Assembly: GCF_017312725.1 (NCBI RefSeq)
Contig: NZ_BOPO01000133.1
Location: 1 to 64,000, forward strand
Source: Actinocatenispora comari
Lineage (GTDB): Bacteria > Actinomycetota > Actinomycetes > Mycobacteriales > Micromonosporaceae
Direction of reading: 5' to 3'
Length of the DNA: 64,000 nt
Shown here: positions 50,591-59,394 of the stretch, one piece after another
Numbering within the stretch: position 1 is the first letter of the stretch
Layout of the letters: each line of letters starts with the position of its first letter
Notes under the pieces: model-generated
The model's database searches: none
Seen by the model: only the letters and a program-made list of their open reading frames with translations
What the model was told of the DNA's origin: nothing
Translations under genes and position numbers: made by a program

Positions 50591-52215
50591 CCGCGCCGGC
50601 CGGCCGGCACCGCGCCACCGCGGCCCGCCTCGTCCCGGATCCCCGGGGCCGCAACGGTACGCGGCCGGCGGGCGGCAGCGGCGCGACCCCGGCGGGTGGC
50701 GGCGGTACGGACGGCGGGGAGAGCGTCCGGCGCAGCGCGCGCAGCGGCGCGCTCGGTCTCGCCGGTGCCGCGGTGAGCGGGCTGTTCGGGTTCCTGCTGA
50801 CCGTCGTGGTCACCCGCGGCTTCGGTACCGCCGGGTCCGGCGCGTTCTTCGCCCTGGTCGGCGTGATCACCGTCGCCGGCGCGCTGTGCTGCCTCGGCGC
50901 CGACACCGGGCTGATCTGGGCGCTGCCCCGCTGGCGCGACCGCGGGGTGCGGATCCTGATGGTGGCGCTGGTCCCGCCGTTGCTGGCATCGGTGCTGCTC
51001 GCCGGCGCGGTCGCCGCCGCGGCGGGTGCGCTCGCGCCGCGGCTTCTGCCGGACGCGGGCGGCGACGGCGTGGTGCTGCTGCGGCTGGTCGCCGCGGCGC
51101 TGCCGGTGGCGGTGGCCATGACCCTGCTGCTGGCCGCGGTCCGGGCGGTACGGCCGATCCGGCACTACGTCGCGGTCCAGTTCCTGCTGCTGCCGATCAG
51201 CCGGCCGGTGCTGGTCGGTGCCGTCGCGCTGGCCGGCGCCGGACTGGTCGCCGCCGCGATCGGTTGGCTGGTACCGGTCGCGGTCGCGGTGCTGGTCTGC
51301 GCCGCGATGCTGGTGCCGGCGCTGCGCGGGGCCGGCGGCGCTCGACCGGACGGTACCGACTGGCGCCGGTTCTGGGGCTTCGCGTCCGCACGGGCGGCGT
51401 CGGCGGCGATCGACGCGGCGAGCATGTGGGTGGGTGTGCTGCTCACCGCGGCCCTCGCCGGGCAGTCCGAGGCCGGCGTGTTCGGCGCGGTCGGCCGGTA
51501 CGTGCTGGCCGGTCAGCTCGCGATGCAGGGGCTGCGGGTGGCGGTGGCGCCGCAGCTTTCCGCGCTGCTGGGCGCCGGCCGCCGGGCCGACGCCGCGGCG
51601 GTGCACCGGCAGACGACGACCTGGGTGATCGTGCTGTCCTGGCCGGTCTACCTGCTCCTGGCGTTCTTCGCGCCGGGTTTCCTGCGGCTGTTCGGCTCCG
51701 GGTTCACCGCGGGCACCGGCGCGCTGACCGTGCTGGCGGTGGCGATGCTGGTCAACGTCGGGCTCGGCAACGTGCAGACGCTGCTGCTGATGAGCGGCGC
51801 GAGCCGGATCCATCTGGCCGCGGCGGCGGCCGGCCTCGCCGTCACCCTCGGCGGCGGCATCGCGCTGATCCCGCGGTACGGGGCGCTCGGCGCGGCGCTC
51901 GCCTGGGCCGGCGGGATCGTGGTGGAGAACGTGTCCGCGGCGCTGGCCGCCCGCCGCGTGATCGGCGAGCCGTTGCTGTCCGCGGCGCTGGTCCGTACCG
52001 CGCTCGGCGTCGGCGCCGCGGTCTGCGCGGTCGGCGCGGCCGTCGCGGTACCGGCCGGTCGCGGCGTCCTGCCGCTGCTGGTCGCGGTCGGGGTGCTGGC
52101 GCTGGGCGCCGGCGGGGCGCTGGCCGTACCGGGAGTGCGCCGCCGGGTCACGGGGGTCGTCGCGACGTTGCGGCCCCGGCCCGGTGCGGTGTCGGAGAAC
52201 AGGGAAGGGCGGTAG
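50587..52215 (+). CDS. Wzx-like lipid-linked oligosaccharide flippase (MVF/PST superfamily)
   Basis: 542 residues. After a 50-residue cytoplasmic, Gly/Arg-rich tail come about 12 to 14 membrane helices (ALGLAGAAVSGLFGFLLTVVV, VLLTAALAGQSEAGVFGAVG, LTVLAVAMLVNVGLGNVQ). This fits polysaccharide-synthesis flippases of the PST clan. It would turn the lipid-linked repeat unit across the membrane before polymerisation. GTG 50587 overlaps the polymerase gene stop by four bases. Confidence 0.88.
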   Translation: MTAPAGRHRATAARLVPDPRGRNGTRPAGGSGATPAGGGGTDGGESVRRSARSGALGLAGAAVSGLFGFLLTVVVTRGFGTAGSGAFFALVGVITVAGALCCLGADTGLIWALPRWRDRGVRILMVALVPPLLASVLLAGAVAAAAGALAPRLLPDAGGDGVVLLRLVAAALPVAVAMTLLLAAVRAVRPIRHYVAVQFLLLPISRPVLVGAVALAGAGLVAAAIGWLVPVAVAVLVCAAMLVPALRGAGGARPDGTDWRRFWGFASARAASAAIDAASMWVGVLLTAALAGQSEAGVFGAVGRYVLAGQLAMQGLRVAVAPQLSALLGAGRRADAAAVHRQTTTWVIVLSWPVYLLLAFFAPGFLRLFGSGFTAGTGALTVLAVAMLVNVGLGNVQTLLLMSGASRIHLAAAAAGLAVTLGGGIALIPRYGALGAALAWAGGIVVENVSAALAARRVIGEPLLSAALVRTALGVGAAVCAVGAAVAVPAGRGVLPLLVAVGVLALGAGGALAVPGVRRRVTGVVATLRPRPGAVSENREGR

Positions 52216-52219
52216 CCAG

Positions 52220-53113
52220 GTGGCGACGATCAAGGACCGGGTCAAGGAGCTCACCCCGGCGCCGGTGACCGGCGGAGTCAAGCGGGCCCTGGTGCGGTAC
52301 GGCCAGGCCACCGCGTCGCGCCGGCCACTGCCGGACTTCCTGATCATCGGTACCAAGCGCGGCGGCACCACCTCGCTGTGGAACTACCTGCTGCGCCATC
52401 CCGGTGTGCCGCACCTGTTCCCGGCCTGGAACACCAAGACCTCGCACTACTTCGAGGAGAACTGGCACCGCGGCGTCGACTGGTACCGGTCGCACTTCCC
52501 GACCGAACGGCAGCGCGCGGCGCAGTCGGCCCGCTACGGCGGGCCGGTCCGTGCTGGCGAGGCGGCCCCGCTGTACATGTTCCATCCCCTTGCGCCGCAA
52601 CGGGTGCACGAGCTGATGCCGCAGGTGCGGCTGATCGTGCTGCTGCGCGATCCGGTGGAGCGGGCGTACTCGCACTGGAAGGAGCGCCGCACCGAGGGCC
52701 ACGAACCGCTCGACTTCGCCGCCGCACTCGCCGCCGAGCCGGCCCGTACCACCGGGGAGCGGGACCGGCTGATCGCCGAGGAGAACCACTTCAGCGAGCC
52801 GTACGACTGGCACACCTACCGGGCCCGCGGCCGGTACCTGGAGCACCTTGAGCCGTGGCTGGACCGGTTCGACCGGGGCCAGCTGCTGTTCCTGCCCAGC
52901 GAGTCGCTGTACCGGGATCCCGCCGCGACCTACCGCCGGGTGCTGGAGTTCGTCGGGCTGCCGCCCTACGACCCGGGCGAGTTCCGGGTGTACAACGACC
53001 GCCGCTCGGCGCCGATGGACCCGGCGGTGCGCGCCGAGCTCACCGACTACTTCCGGCCGTACAACCGGGCGCTGTCCGAACGGCTCGGCATGCGGTTCGA
53101 CTGGGCGGACTGA
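52220..53113 (+). CDS. PAPS-dependent sulfotransferase
   Basis: 297 residues. The 5'-phosphosulfate loop FLIIGTKRGGTTSLWNYL lies about residue 36 and the 3'-phosphate block LIVLLRDPVERAYSHWKE about residue 135, both as in heparan-sulfate-type sulfotransferases; the C-terminal YRRVLEFVGLPPYDPGEF is also typical. It presumably sulfates the polysaccharide or a lipid-linked precursor. GTG 52220 has AGGGAAGGG upstream, 4 bp after the flippase stop, so it is in the same operon. Confidence 0.92.
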   Translation: MATIKDRVKELTPAPVTGGVKRALVRYGQATASRRPLPDFLIIGTKRGGTTSLWNYLLRHPGVPHLFPAWNTKTSHYFEENWHRGVDWYRSHFPTERQRAAQSARYGGPVRAGEAAPLYMFHPLAPQRVHELMPQVRLIVLLRDPVERAYSHWKERRTEGHEPLDFAAALAAEPARTTGERDRLIAEENHFSEPYDWHTYRARGRYLEHLEPWLDRFDRGQLLFLPSESLYRDPAATYRRVLEFVGLPPYDPGEFRVYNDRRSAPMDPAVRAELTDYFRPYNRALSERLGMRFDWAD

Positions 53114-53156
53114 GCACCGCGCCGGCACCGACCCCGGAACCGGCACGGCTTCGGCC

Positions 53157-53172
53157 GGCCCGGAACCGGGCC
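53157..53172. terminator. Small hairpin between convergent genes
   Basis: GGCCCGG-AA-CCGGGCC at 53157-53172, in the 66-bp gap between the sulfotransferase and APH-like genes. Short loop; terminator role is only probable. Confidence 0.45.
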
Positions 53173-53179
53173 GCGGGTG

Positions 53180-54415
53180 TCACGGCTGGGCCAGGCGGTT
53201 CGCCAGCACGTCGAGGAGGTGGGGATGCAGCAGGGTGTTCCAGCCGGCGCCGGCGTCGGCGATGCGCCAGGTCCGCAGCCACAGCTCCAGCAGGTAGCAG
53301 TCCAGCACCGCGCGCTGCGCCCCGGCGTCCAGGCCGAGCATCGGCCCGTACCGGGCCAGCGCCGCCGCGGCGGCCTCGGTGGCGGCGGCCGCCGGTACCC
53401 CGTCGAGGGTCAGCGCGCGCTGGAAACCGTGGTGCGCCAGGTCGAACCCGACCGGTACGTCGGCGGCGTGGTGCTCCCAGTCCCAGGCGACCAGCCGGCC
53501 GCCGTGGGTGCCGAGGTTCCACGGCACCCAGTCGCCGTGCCAGTGCCCGAACTCCACCGCCACCTCGCCGTACCGTTCCCGCAGCGCCGCGGCGGTCCGG
53601 ACCGCCCGACCGGCCCCGTCGCCACCGGCCGCCACCGCGCCGGTGGCGCCGTCGGCGAGTCCGATGAAGAACTCCGAACCGCGCAGCGGTCGGGGCCGCG
53701 TTGCCGCACCGCCGTTGCGGGCCACCGCGAGCAACTCGGTCGGGTACGGGTCGTCGGGCCGCGGCACCGCCCGCACGTCGGCCGGCAGCGGCTCGATCAC
53801 CGCGATGCTGCGGTCCCGCCACTCCCCGGCGTACCGCAGCCGCGGTACGAACGGGAACCCGGCGCCGGACGGCAGCCCGGCCAGGGTCGCCGCCTCGGCC
53901 CGGACCAGCGCGCGGGTGGCACCGTTCCAGCCGATCTTCGCGTACCCGCGGGGTGCGCCGGTCGGGTCGAACAGCTGCACCGTCGGCTTGTGGTGCGGGT
54001 CCGGCGGCCGTACCCCGATCGCCGCGTGCAGCTCGCCACCGCCGAGACGCTCGGCGAGATGGTGCACCACGTACCGGTCCCGACCGTCCACATCGGACGG
54101 AATGGACACGGTCAGCGACGGCAGCACGCGGGCGGCGCCGGTGCGGGCCGCGGTGCCCAGCGCCCAGCGCAGCGCCCGGGTGCGCGGCTCGCGCAGCGCG
54201 TTGAAGCACAGCAGCGACGCCGCGGTCACCCGGGCCGAGGTCACCGGCAACAGGAACCGGGCCCGCGCCGCGTCCGGCACCACCGCGAACCGGCCCACCG
54301 TGCGCCAGCCGTCGGCGGGTGGCTCACCCGGTACCGACACCCGCACGTCTTCGCCGGCGAACAGCGCCCGGCACACCCACCCCAGCCCGCCCGTCCCAGC
54401 GCGCGGATCGCTCAT
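53180..54415 (-). CDS. APH-like phosphotransferase (small-molecule kinase fold)
   Basis: 411 residues. The C-terminal half has the aminoglycoside-phosphotransferase-type catalytic loop HGDWVPWNLGTH with the Asp/Asn pair and the metal Asp in LVAWDWEH. The N-terminal 150 residues are unlike APH and could hold the substrate. In this cluster it may phosphorylate a sugar or lipid precursor; antibiotic resistance is unlikely from context. ATG 54415 (MSDPRAGTG) begins 32 bases from the divergent WecG-like gene. Confidence 0.8.
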   Translation of the reverse strand: MSDPRAGTGGLGWVCRALFAGEDVRVSVPGEPPADGWRTVGRFAVVPDAARARFLLPVTSARVTAASLLCFNALREPRTRALRWALGTAARTGAARVLPSLTVSIPSDVDGRDRYVVHHLAERLGGGELHAAIGVRPPDPHHKPTVQLFDPTGAPRGYAKIGWNGATRALVRAEAATLAGLPSGAGFPFVPRLRYAGEWRDRSIAVIEPLPADVRAVPRPDDPYPTELLAVARNGGAATRPRPLRGSEFFIGLADGATGAVAAGGDGAGRAVRTAAALRERYGEVAVEFGHWHGDWVPWNLGTHGGRLVAWDWEHHAADVPVGFDLAHHGFQRALTLDGVPAAAATEAAAAALARYGPMLGLDAGAQRAVLDCYLLELWLRTWRIADAGAGWNTLLHPHLLDVLANRLAQP

Positions 54416-54447
54416 CCACCCATCCCTTTCGCCCCTCGGAGCACGCC

Positions 54448-55233
54448 ATGTACGCACCGCAGCGCGTCCACGTCGGCGGTACCCCGGTCGACCTGTGCGA
54501 CACCGACGATCTCGTCGGCCTGACCACCCAGTGGGCCGCGACCGGACGCCGGGCGACGGTCGTCGGGGTCAACGCCCACGTCGTCAACCTCTGCGCCCGG
54601 CAGCCGGCGTTCGCGACCGCGATCGCCGCCGCGGACCTGAACTTCCCGGACGGCCAGTCCATCGTGTGGGCGGCCCGGCTGCTCGGCAACCGGCCGAAGG
54701 GCCGGGTACCGCTCACGCACGTGACGGCGCCGCTGTGCGGCGCCTGGGCCGCGGCCGGGCTGCCGGTGTTCCTGCTCGGCGGCAAGCCGGGCGTCGCCGA
54801 ACGCGCCGGGCAGCGGCTGCGCGCCGAGCACGGCGTGCGGATCGCCGGCGCCCGGCACGGCTACTTCGGCCCGGCCGACGAGCCGGGTCTGCTCGCCGAG
54901 ATCAACGCCAGCGGCGCCCGGATCCTGCTGGTGGGGTTGGGCAACCCGCGCCAGGAACTGTGGCTCGCCGAGCACCGCGACGCGCTCGTACCGCCGGTCG
55001 CGCTGACCTGCGGCGGCTGGCTGGACTGGACCGCCGGCGAGCGCCGCCCGTGCCCGCCGCTGGTGTACCGGTTCGGCCTGGAGTGGGCGTACCGGCTGGC
55101 GCAGGAGCCGCGCCGGCTGTTCGCCCGCTACGTGCTGGGCAACCCGCGCTTCCTCTACCACGTGGTACGGCGTGGCTCCCGCCCGCTGGCCGTCCCGGCC
55201 GCCGAGCGCCCGATGGCACGCCAGGGATCCTGA
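54448..55233 (+). CDS. WecG/TagA/CpsF family glycosyltransferase
   Basis: 261 residues. The GT26 blocks NAHVVNLCARQPAFATAI, LNFPDGQSIVWAARLLGN, GYFGPADEPGLLAEIN, LVGLGNPRQELWLAEH and CGGWLDWTAGERRPCPP are present. Such enzymes add the second sugar (often N-acetylmannosamine-type) to undecaprenyl-linked GlcNAc. ATG 54448 is the biologically sensible start; an open frame runs further left to 54319 without conserved residues. Convergent with the priming transferase. Confidence 0.93.
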   Translation: MYAPQRVHVGGTPVDLCDTDDLVGLTTQWAATGRRATVVGVNAHVVNLCARQPAFATAIAAADLNFPDGQSIVWAARLLGNRPKGRVPLTHVTAPLCGAWAAAGLPVFLLGGKPGVAERAGQRLRAEHGVRIAGARHGYFGPADEPGLLAEINASGARILLVGLGNPRQELWLAEHRDALVPPVALTCGGWLDWTAGERRPCPPLVYRFGLEWAYRLAQEPRRLFARYVLGNPRFLYHVVRRGSRPLAVPAAERPMARQGS

Positions 55234-55262
55234 GCCCGAACCCGGCCGGCGCCGACGATCCA

Positions 55263-56783
55263 TCAGTAGGCGCCGGAACGGCGGAGCACCGCGGTCACCG
55301 TGCGCAGCAGGATCACCAGGTCCAGCGACAGCGACCAGTTGTCCACGTACCGCAGGTCGAGCCGCACCGCGTCGTCGAACGACAGGTCGGCCCGGCCGGA
55401 GACCTGCCACAGCCCGGTGATGCCGGGCCGTACGACCAGCCGCCGGCCCATGTCGGCGGGGTAGCGGGCGACCTCGTCCGGCAGCGGTGGGCGGGGGCCG
55501 ACCAGCGACATGTGCCCGGCCAGCACGTTGAACAGCTGCGGCAGCTCGTCGACGGACAGCGCCCGCAGCACCCGGCCGGCCCGGGTGACGCGCGGATCGT
55601 CGTGCAGCTTGAACAGGACGTTGTCCGGATCGTCGCCGCGCAGTCCGGCGAGCCGGTGCTCGGCGTCGACGTACATGGTGCGCAACTTGATCATGGTGAA
55701 CGGGCGGCCGTCGCGGCCCACCCGCACCTGCCGGAACAGCGCCGGGCCCGGTGAGGTGAGCCGGATCCAGGCGATCGCGGCGGCCAGCAGCGGCCAGGTG
55801 AGCGCGAGCAGCAGCGCGGCGCCGATCCGGTCGGACAGCGCCTTGGCCAGCCGACCGGTACCGCGCAGCCGCGGGTGGGTCACCTGCAGCATCGGCAGCC
55901 CGTCCACCGGGCGCACGGTGATCCGGCCGCCGGACACGTCCATCAGCGAGTTGGCGAGGATCAGGTCGGTGTCGTCGTTCTCCACCTGCCAGGCCAGCCG
56001 CCGCACCGCCGGCCCGTCCAGCTCCGGGCAGGACAGCACGATCACCGCATCGGCCTGGGCCGCCTCGACCGCGTACGCGGCGTCGTCGAAGCTGCCGTAC
56101 ACCGGCAGGTCGACGTCCGGGATCACCAGGTGGCCGCCGAGCCGGTCGAGCCCGCCGTGCCGGGCCAGGTTCGCCACCGGCACGCAGGCGCCGGCGACGC
56201 TCATCCCGTGGTACCGCTCCCGGCGCAGCTGGCGGCACAGGTCGGCGACCGCGCGCACGTGCCCGACGACGACCACCCGGCGCAGCCAGCGGCCGTGCCG
56301 CCGGCCGTGGTGCAGCACCCGCCGCATCACCATCCGGCCGAGCACGGTGCCGGGCACCGTGACGGCGAGGCTGACCACCGTGTACGCCCGGGACAGCCCC
56401 AGATCGCCGAGGTAGGCGGCGAGCGCGACCAGCGCGACGAGCACCACCCCGGATCGGACCACGCGATCGTATTCGGCACTGCCGACGAACAGCTGTCGCC
56501 GGTCGTAGCACTGGTTCGCGGCCAGCACGACCGGCCAGGCGATCGGCAGCGCGCCGGCCATCACCAGGTGGACCACGTTGGCGTGCAACGGAACCGCGCC
56601 GAACACCACGCCCAGCGCGGCCCAGCTGGCGAGCACCGCGACCGTCACGTCCAGGCCGACCAGCCCGACCACGTACCGGCCGACCCAGCCGTGCCCGGGA
56701 CTGCGCTTGTCGGGCTTGCCCGGCGAATCGGGCGTCGGCGGGAACGGTGCGGGTCTTGCGGTCAGAGTCTCCGCAGCCACCAC
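55263..56783 (-). CDS. Undecaprenyl-phosphate sugar phosphotransferase (priming glycosyltransferase)
   Basis: 506 residues of the polyprenyl glycosylphosphotransferase family. Four or five N-terminal helices, a CoA-binding-like middle domain (VVVVGHVRAVADLCRQLRRE), one more helix near 345 and the cytoplasmic catalytic domain: TSPGPALFRQVRVGRDG, FTMIKLRTMY, SVDELPQLFNVLAGHMSLVG and RPGITGLWQVSGR. It starts the repeat unit by moving a sugar-1-phosphate to the lipid carrier. GTG 56783 has GGAGG six bases upstream. A long, structured leader precedes it. Confidence 0.94.
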   Translation of the reverse strand: MVAAETLTARPAPFPPTPDSPGKPDKRSPGHGWVGRYVVGLVGLDVTVAVLASWAALGVVFGAVPLHANVVHLVMAGALPIAWPVVLAANQCYDRRQLFVGSAEYDRVVRSGVVLVALVALAAYLGDLGLSRAYTVVSLAVTVPGTVLGRMVMRRVLHHGRRHGRWLRRVVVVGHVRAVADLCRQLRRERYHGMSVAGACVPVANLARHGGLDRLGGHLVIPDVDLPVYGSFDDAAYAVEAAQADAVIVLSCPELDGPAVRRLAWQVENDDTDLILANSLMDVSGGRITVRPVDGLPMLQVTHPRLRGTGRLAKALSDRIGAALLLALTWPLLAAAIAWIRLTSPGPALFRQVRVGRDGRPFTMIKLRTMYVDAEHRLAGLRGDDPDNVLFKLHDDPRVTRAGRVLRALSVDELPQLFNVLAGHMSLVGPRPPLPDEVARYPADMGRRLVVRPGITGLWQVSGRADLSFDDAVRLDLRYVDNWSLSLDLVILLRTVTAVLRRSGAY

Positions 56784-57332
56784 GCACCACCTCCGCCGCA
56801 GTGCCGGCGACGCGCCAGCTCCAGTTGAGGTCCTCGAAGCCGCAGCGTCGTCGCGAAGGCGACGGGCTGGCGGGGATTTCCGAGGACGTCTCAACTTTAG
56901 AGTGAACCGTTCGTTAACCCAATCCTTCTGTTAGCGATCTGACCGATCGTCGTCCGGCATCCACCCAAACGCGCCATCCTGTTCCGGTGCCGCCGTTCGT
57001 TCGGTCGGCCGAGCGATCGGGCGCCCGGCGACGGGAGGGACCAACCGCGCTCTGCTTGACGCATACTCCGCGGAGCCGTCTGAAACCCGGTGTTCCCGTT
57101 CTTGTCTCGCGGCTCGGCCGGACGCCCACGCCAACAAGGACAGGGAAGCCTGCCCACCTGTGACTGCCCGTTCCACGTCGCGGCACTCCTTGCGGCGCCC
57201 GCCCCGACCGCGAACGCCGGCGTCACCTCGCCCGTACCCGGCGGGCGGGCCCTCAACCGGCGGTTCCACGCGTACCGGGCAGAGCCGGGCGGCCACCACC
57301 TTCACCGGCGACCGGCCGTCGGCTGGTTGCGG
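56784..57332. other. 549-bp intergenic region with EPS leader and promoter
   Basis: Lies between the priming transferase (to the left, minus strand) and the 3' end of the GH43-like gene. It contains a long inverted repeat near 56823-56896 and an AT-rich stretch (56893-56940) that probably holds the minus-strand promoter. The right 390 bp, 56941-57332, shows no gene or known RNA. Confidence 0.55.
56823..56896 (-). promoter_or_regulatory. Structured leader of the priming transferase gene
   Basis: AGTTGAGGTCCTCG (56823-56836) pairs with CGAGGACGTCTCAACT (56881-56896) as a 14-bp stem with a two-base bulge, closing a 44-nt loop that contains a second stem (CGTCG/CGACG around 56846-56864). It ends 39 bases before the start codon's leader. 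Candidate RNA control element of exopolysaccharide synthesis. Confidence 0.5.
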
Positions 57333-59354
57333 TCACGTGGGCGAGTTGGTGGGCCGTACGGCGACGGCGGGGCCGGGCAGCGTCTGCCAGTCACCCCAGC
57401 CGGAGCTCGGGGCGAGCTGGGCGCGGCTGCGGACCACGCCGTTCGGGGTGACGACGAACAGGTGGAGCCGGCCGGCGACGTCGCTGCCGAGGCCGGGTGC
57501 GCCGGCGAAGTCCCCGGTACCGAACTGTTCGGCCGCCGACCAGCTGCCGTCGCCGTTCTGCCAGCGGTGGGTGAGAATCGCCCCGCCCGGCGGCATCAGG
57601 AACGCCTCCAGCCTGCCGTCCGCGCTCGCGGCGACGGTCGGCGACGCGTCCGACCAGGACCCGAATCCGCCCCAGTCGCCCCAACCGCCGCTCGGGGTGG
57701 TCTGGGTCCGGGCGTTGACGCCGACGCCGACCGGGGCCAGTGCGAACACCGTCAGCCGGCCGTCGACGCCGCGCGCGATCGACGGCGCGGAGCCGGCCGG
57801 GGTGGGGCCGAGGGTGGCGTCCCAGTCGCTCCAGTCGCCGTTCGGGGTGTTCTGCCAGCGGTGTGCGAGGTACGCGGCGTCCGGGCCCAGCGCGACGACC
57901 TCCAGCCGGCCGTCGGCGTTGGCGGCGACCACGGGTGGTGCGCCGGCCGGGCCGCCGAAGGTGTTCGCCGCGCCCCAGTCGCCACCCGGCGTCGTCTGCG
58001 ACAGCGTGCTGATGCCGGTACCGGCGGGGTCGAGCAGGAACGCGGCCAGCCGGCCGTCGGCGTGCTGGTCCAGTGCCGGTACCGAGCCGGCCGGGATGCC
58101 GAGATCGACCCAACCGAGCCAGCTTCCGTCGGCGCGCTGGCGCCGGTGCCGCAGCGTTCCGGCGACGACGGCGAACGCCTCCAGCCGGCCGTCGGCGTTG
58201 CGGCCCAGCGCCGGTACCGCGTCGGCGGCCGGGCCGAACGGCGCCCAGTCGGTCCAGCCGGCGTCCGTCTGCTGTCGCACGATCATGCTGGAGTCGTTGC
58301 GGGACAGGGCGAACAGTGTCAGCGTGCCGGTTGCGTCGAGTGCCACCGCCGGATTCGCCGGACCTTGCCAGACCGGCGGTGTCGACCGCCACCGCAGCGG
58401 CGCGAGGTAGATCCCGTGCTCGAACGACCCGGCGCCGGTGACCCACCAGTCGTCGCCGTCGTCGACCACCTCGGCCGCGTGTGTCGGTACGTGCCCGGCA
58501 TCCTCGCCCGGTGCGAACGCGAACGGATCGGTGCTGACGAACACGTCGGTACCGACGTAGCCGTTGCGCGGCCCGATGAACAGGTACCAGGAGTCCCCGC
58601 GCTGCAGGACGAAGGGGGACTCGGTGACCGACGCCGACACGTCGTCGGTCGCCGCGTCGGTGAACACCGTCCGCGGTGCGCTCCAGTTCCGCAGGTCGGT
58701 GCTGGTACGGCAGGCCACGATGTGGTGTGAGTGCCAGGCGGCCAGCTCGCAGTAGTACATCACCCACTGCTCGCCGATCCGCACCACGTACGGGTCCCGC
58801 GCCACCAGGCCGCGAAACAGCGGCCCGGTCGGTACCCGGCTCCAGGTGGTGAGGTCGGTGGAGGTGGCAAGGTTGATCGCGGAGTCGTCGACCCCACCGG
58901 CCGCGTAGAACATGTGGTACGTACCGTCGTGGTACACCACGTGCGGCGCCCACAGGTGCACCTCGCCGAAGTAGTCCGGATCCGCGGTGAGCGCGTCCGG
59001 CAGGGTCGTCCACGGCCCGTGCAGGGCGGGCGCGGTGGCGTGCGCGAAGTGGATCTCCTTGGCACCGTCGGGAAACCGGCCGGGCGGTGCGGCGTCGCCG
59101 ATGATGCCGAACAGGTGCCAGCTGCCGTCCTGCGCCCGGATCACGGTGTGGTCGTTGAGGTACTTCGGCGCGCCCGGAACGGATGCGTCGTAGACGTGCT
59201 CCAGGTCGCCGGCGCCCACCCAGGTGCCCGCCGGTGCGTCGTGGCTGCGCACGGCAGCACGGGTAGCGGCGGTCGCGGCGCCCGCCCGCAGCATCACCCC
59301 GGCGCCTCCGAGTCCACCCAGTACCAGCAGATTCCGGCGCGAGATCGGTGTCAT
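57333..59354 (-). CDS. Secreted GH43-like glycosidase with PLL-like propeller domain
   Basis: 673 residues. A twin-Arg signal (SRRNLLVLGGLGGAG) is followed, about residues 45-330, by a five-bladed propeller of the GH43/GH32 type (YLNDHTVIRAQDGSWHLFGI, LWAPHVVYHDGTYHMFYAAG, ESPFVLQRGDSWYLFIG). Residues 330-665 are six or so PLL-like repeats, each with NADGRLEAFAVV and a W-x-DW motif, a second propeller that often binds sugars. Lies 40 bp downstream of the GH172 gene on the same strand, so they form one operon. Linkage specificity cannot be read from sequence. Confidence 0.85.
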   Translation of the reverse strand: MTPISRRNLLVLGGLGGAGVMLRAGAATAATRAAVRSHDAPAGTWVGAGDLEHVYDASVPGAPKYLNDHTVIRAQDGSWHLFGIIGDAAPPGRFPDGAKEIHFAHATAPALHGPWTTLPDALTADPDYFGEVHLWAPHVVYHDGTYHMFYAAGGVDDSAINLATSTDLTTWSRVPTGPLFRGLVARDPYVVRIGEQWVMYYCELAAWHSHHIVACRTSTDLRNWSAPRTVFTDAATDDVSASVTESPFVLQRGDSWYLFIGPRNGYVGTDVFVSTDPFAFAPGEDAGHVPTHAAEVVDDGDDWWVTGAGSFEHGIYLAPLRWRSTPPVWQGPANPAVALDATGTLTLFALSRNDSSMIVRQQTDAGWTDWAPFGPAADAVPALGRNADGRLEAFAVVAGTLRHRRQRADGSWLGWVDLGIPAGSVPALDQHADGRLAAFLLDPAGTGISTLSQTTPGGDWGAANTFGGPAGAPPVVAANADGRLEVVALGPDAAYLAHRWQNTPNGDWSDWDATLGPTPAGSAPSIARGVDGRLTVFALAPVGVGVNARTQTTPSGGWGDWGGFGSWSDASPTVAASADGRLEAFLMPPGGAILTHRWQNGDGSWSAAEQFGTGDFAGAPGLGSDVAGRLHLFVVTPNGVVRSRAQLAPSSGWGDWQTLPGPAVAVRPTNSPT

Positions 59355-59394
59355 CCGGTGCCTCCTCGGTGGATCGGTCCGGCGCGCAGCGGGC

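Noticed and set aside
53180-54415. Aminoglycoside resistance phosphotransferase
   Set aside because: Only the catalytic loop is APH-like; the N-terminal part differs and the gene sits within a polysaccharide cluster, so a precursor kinase is more likely.
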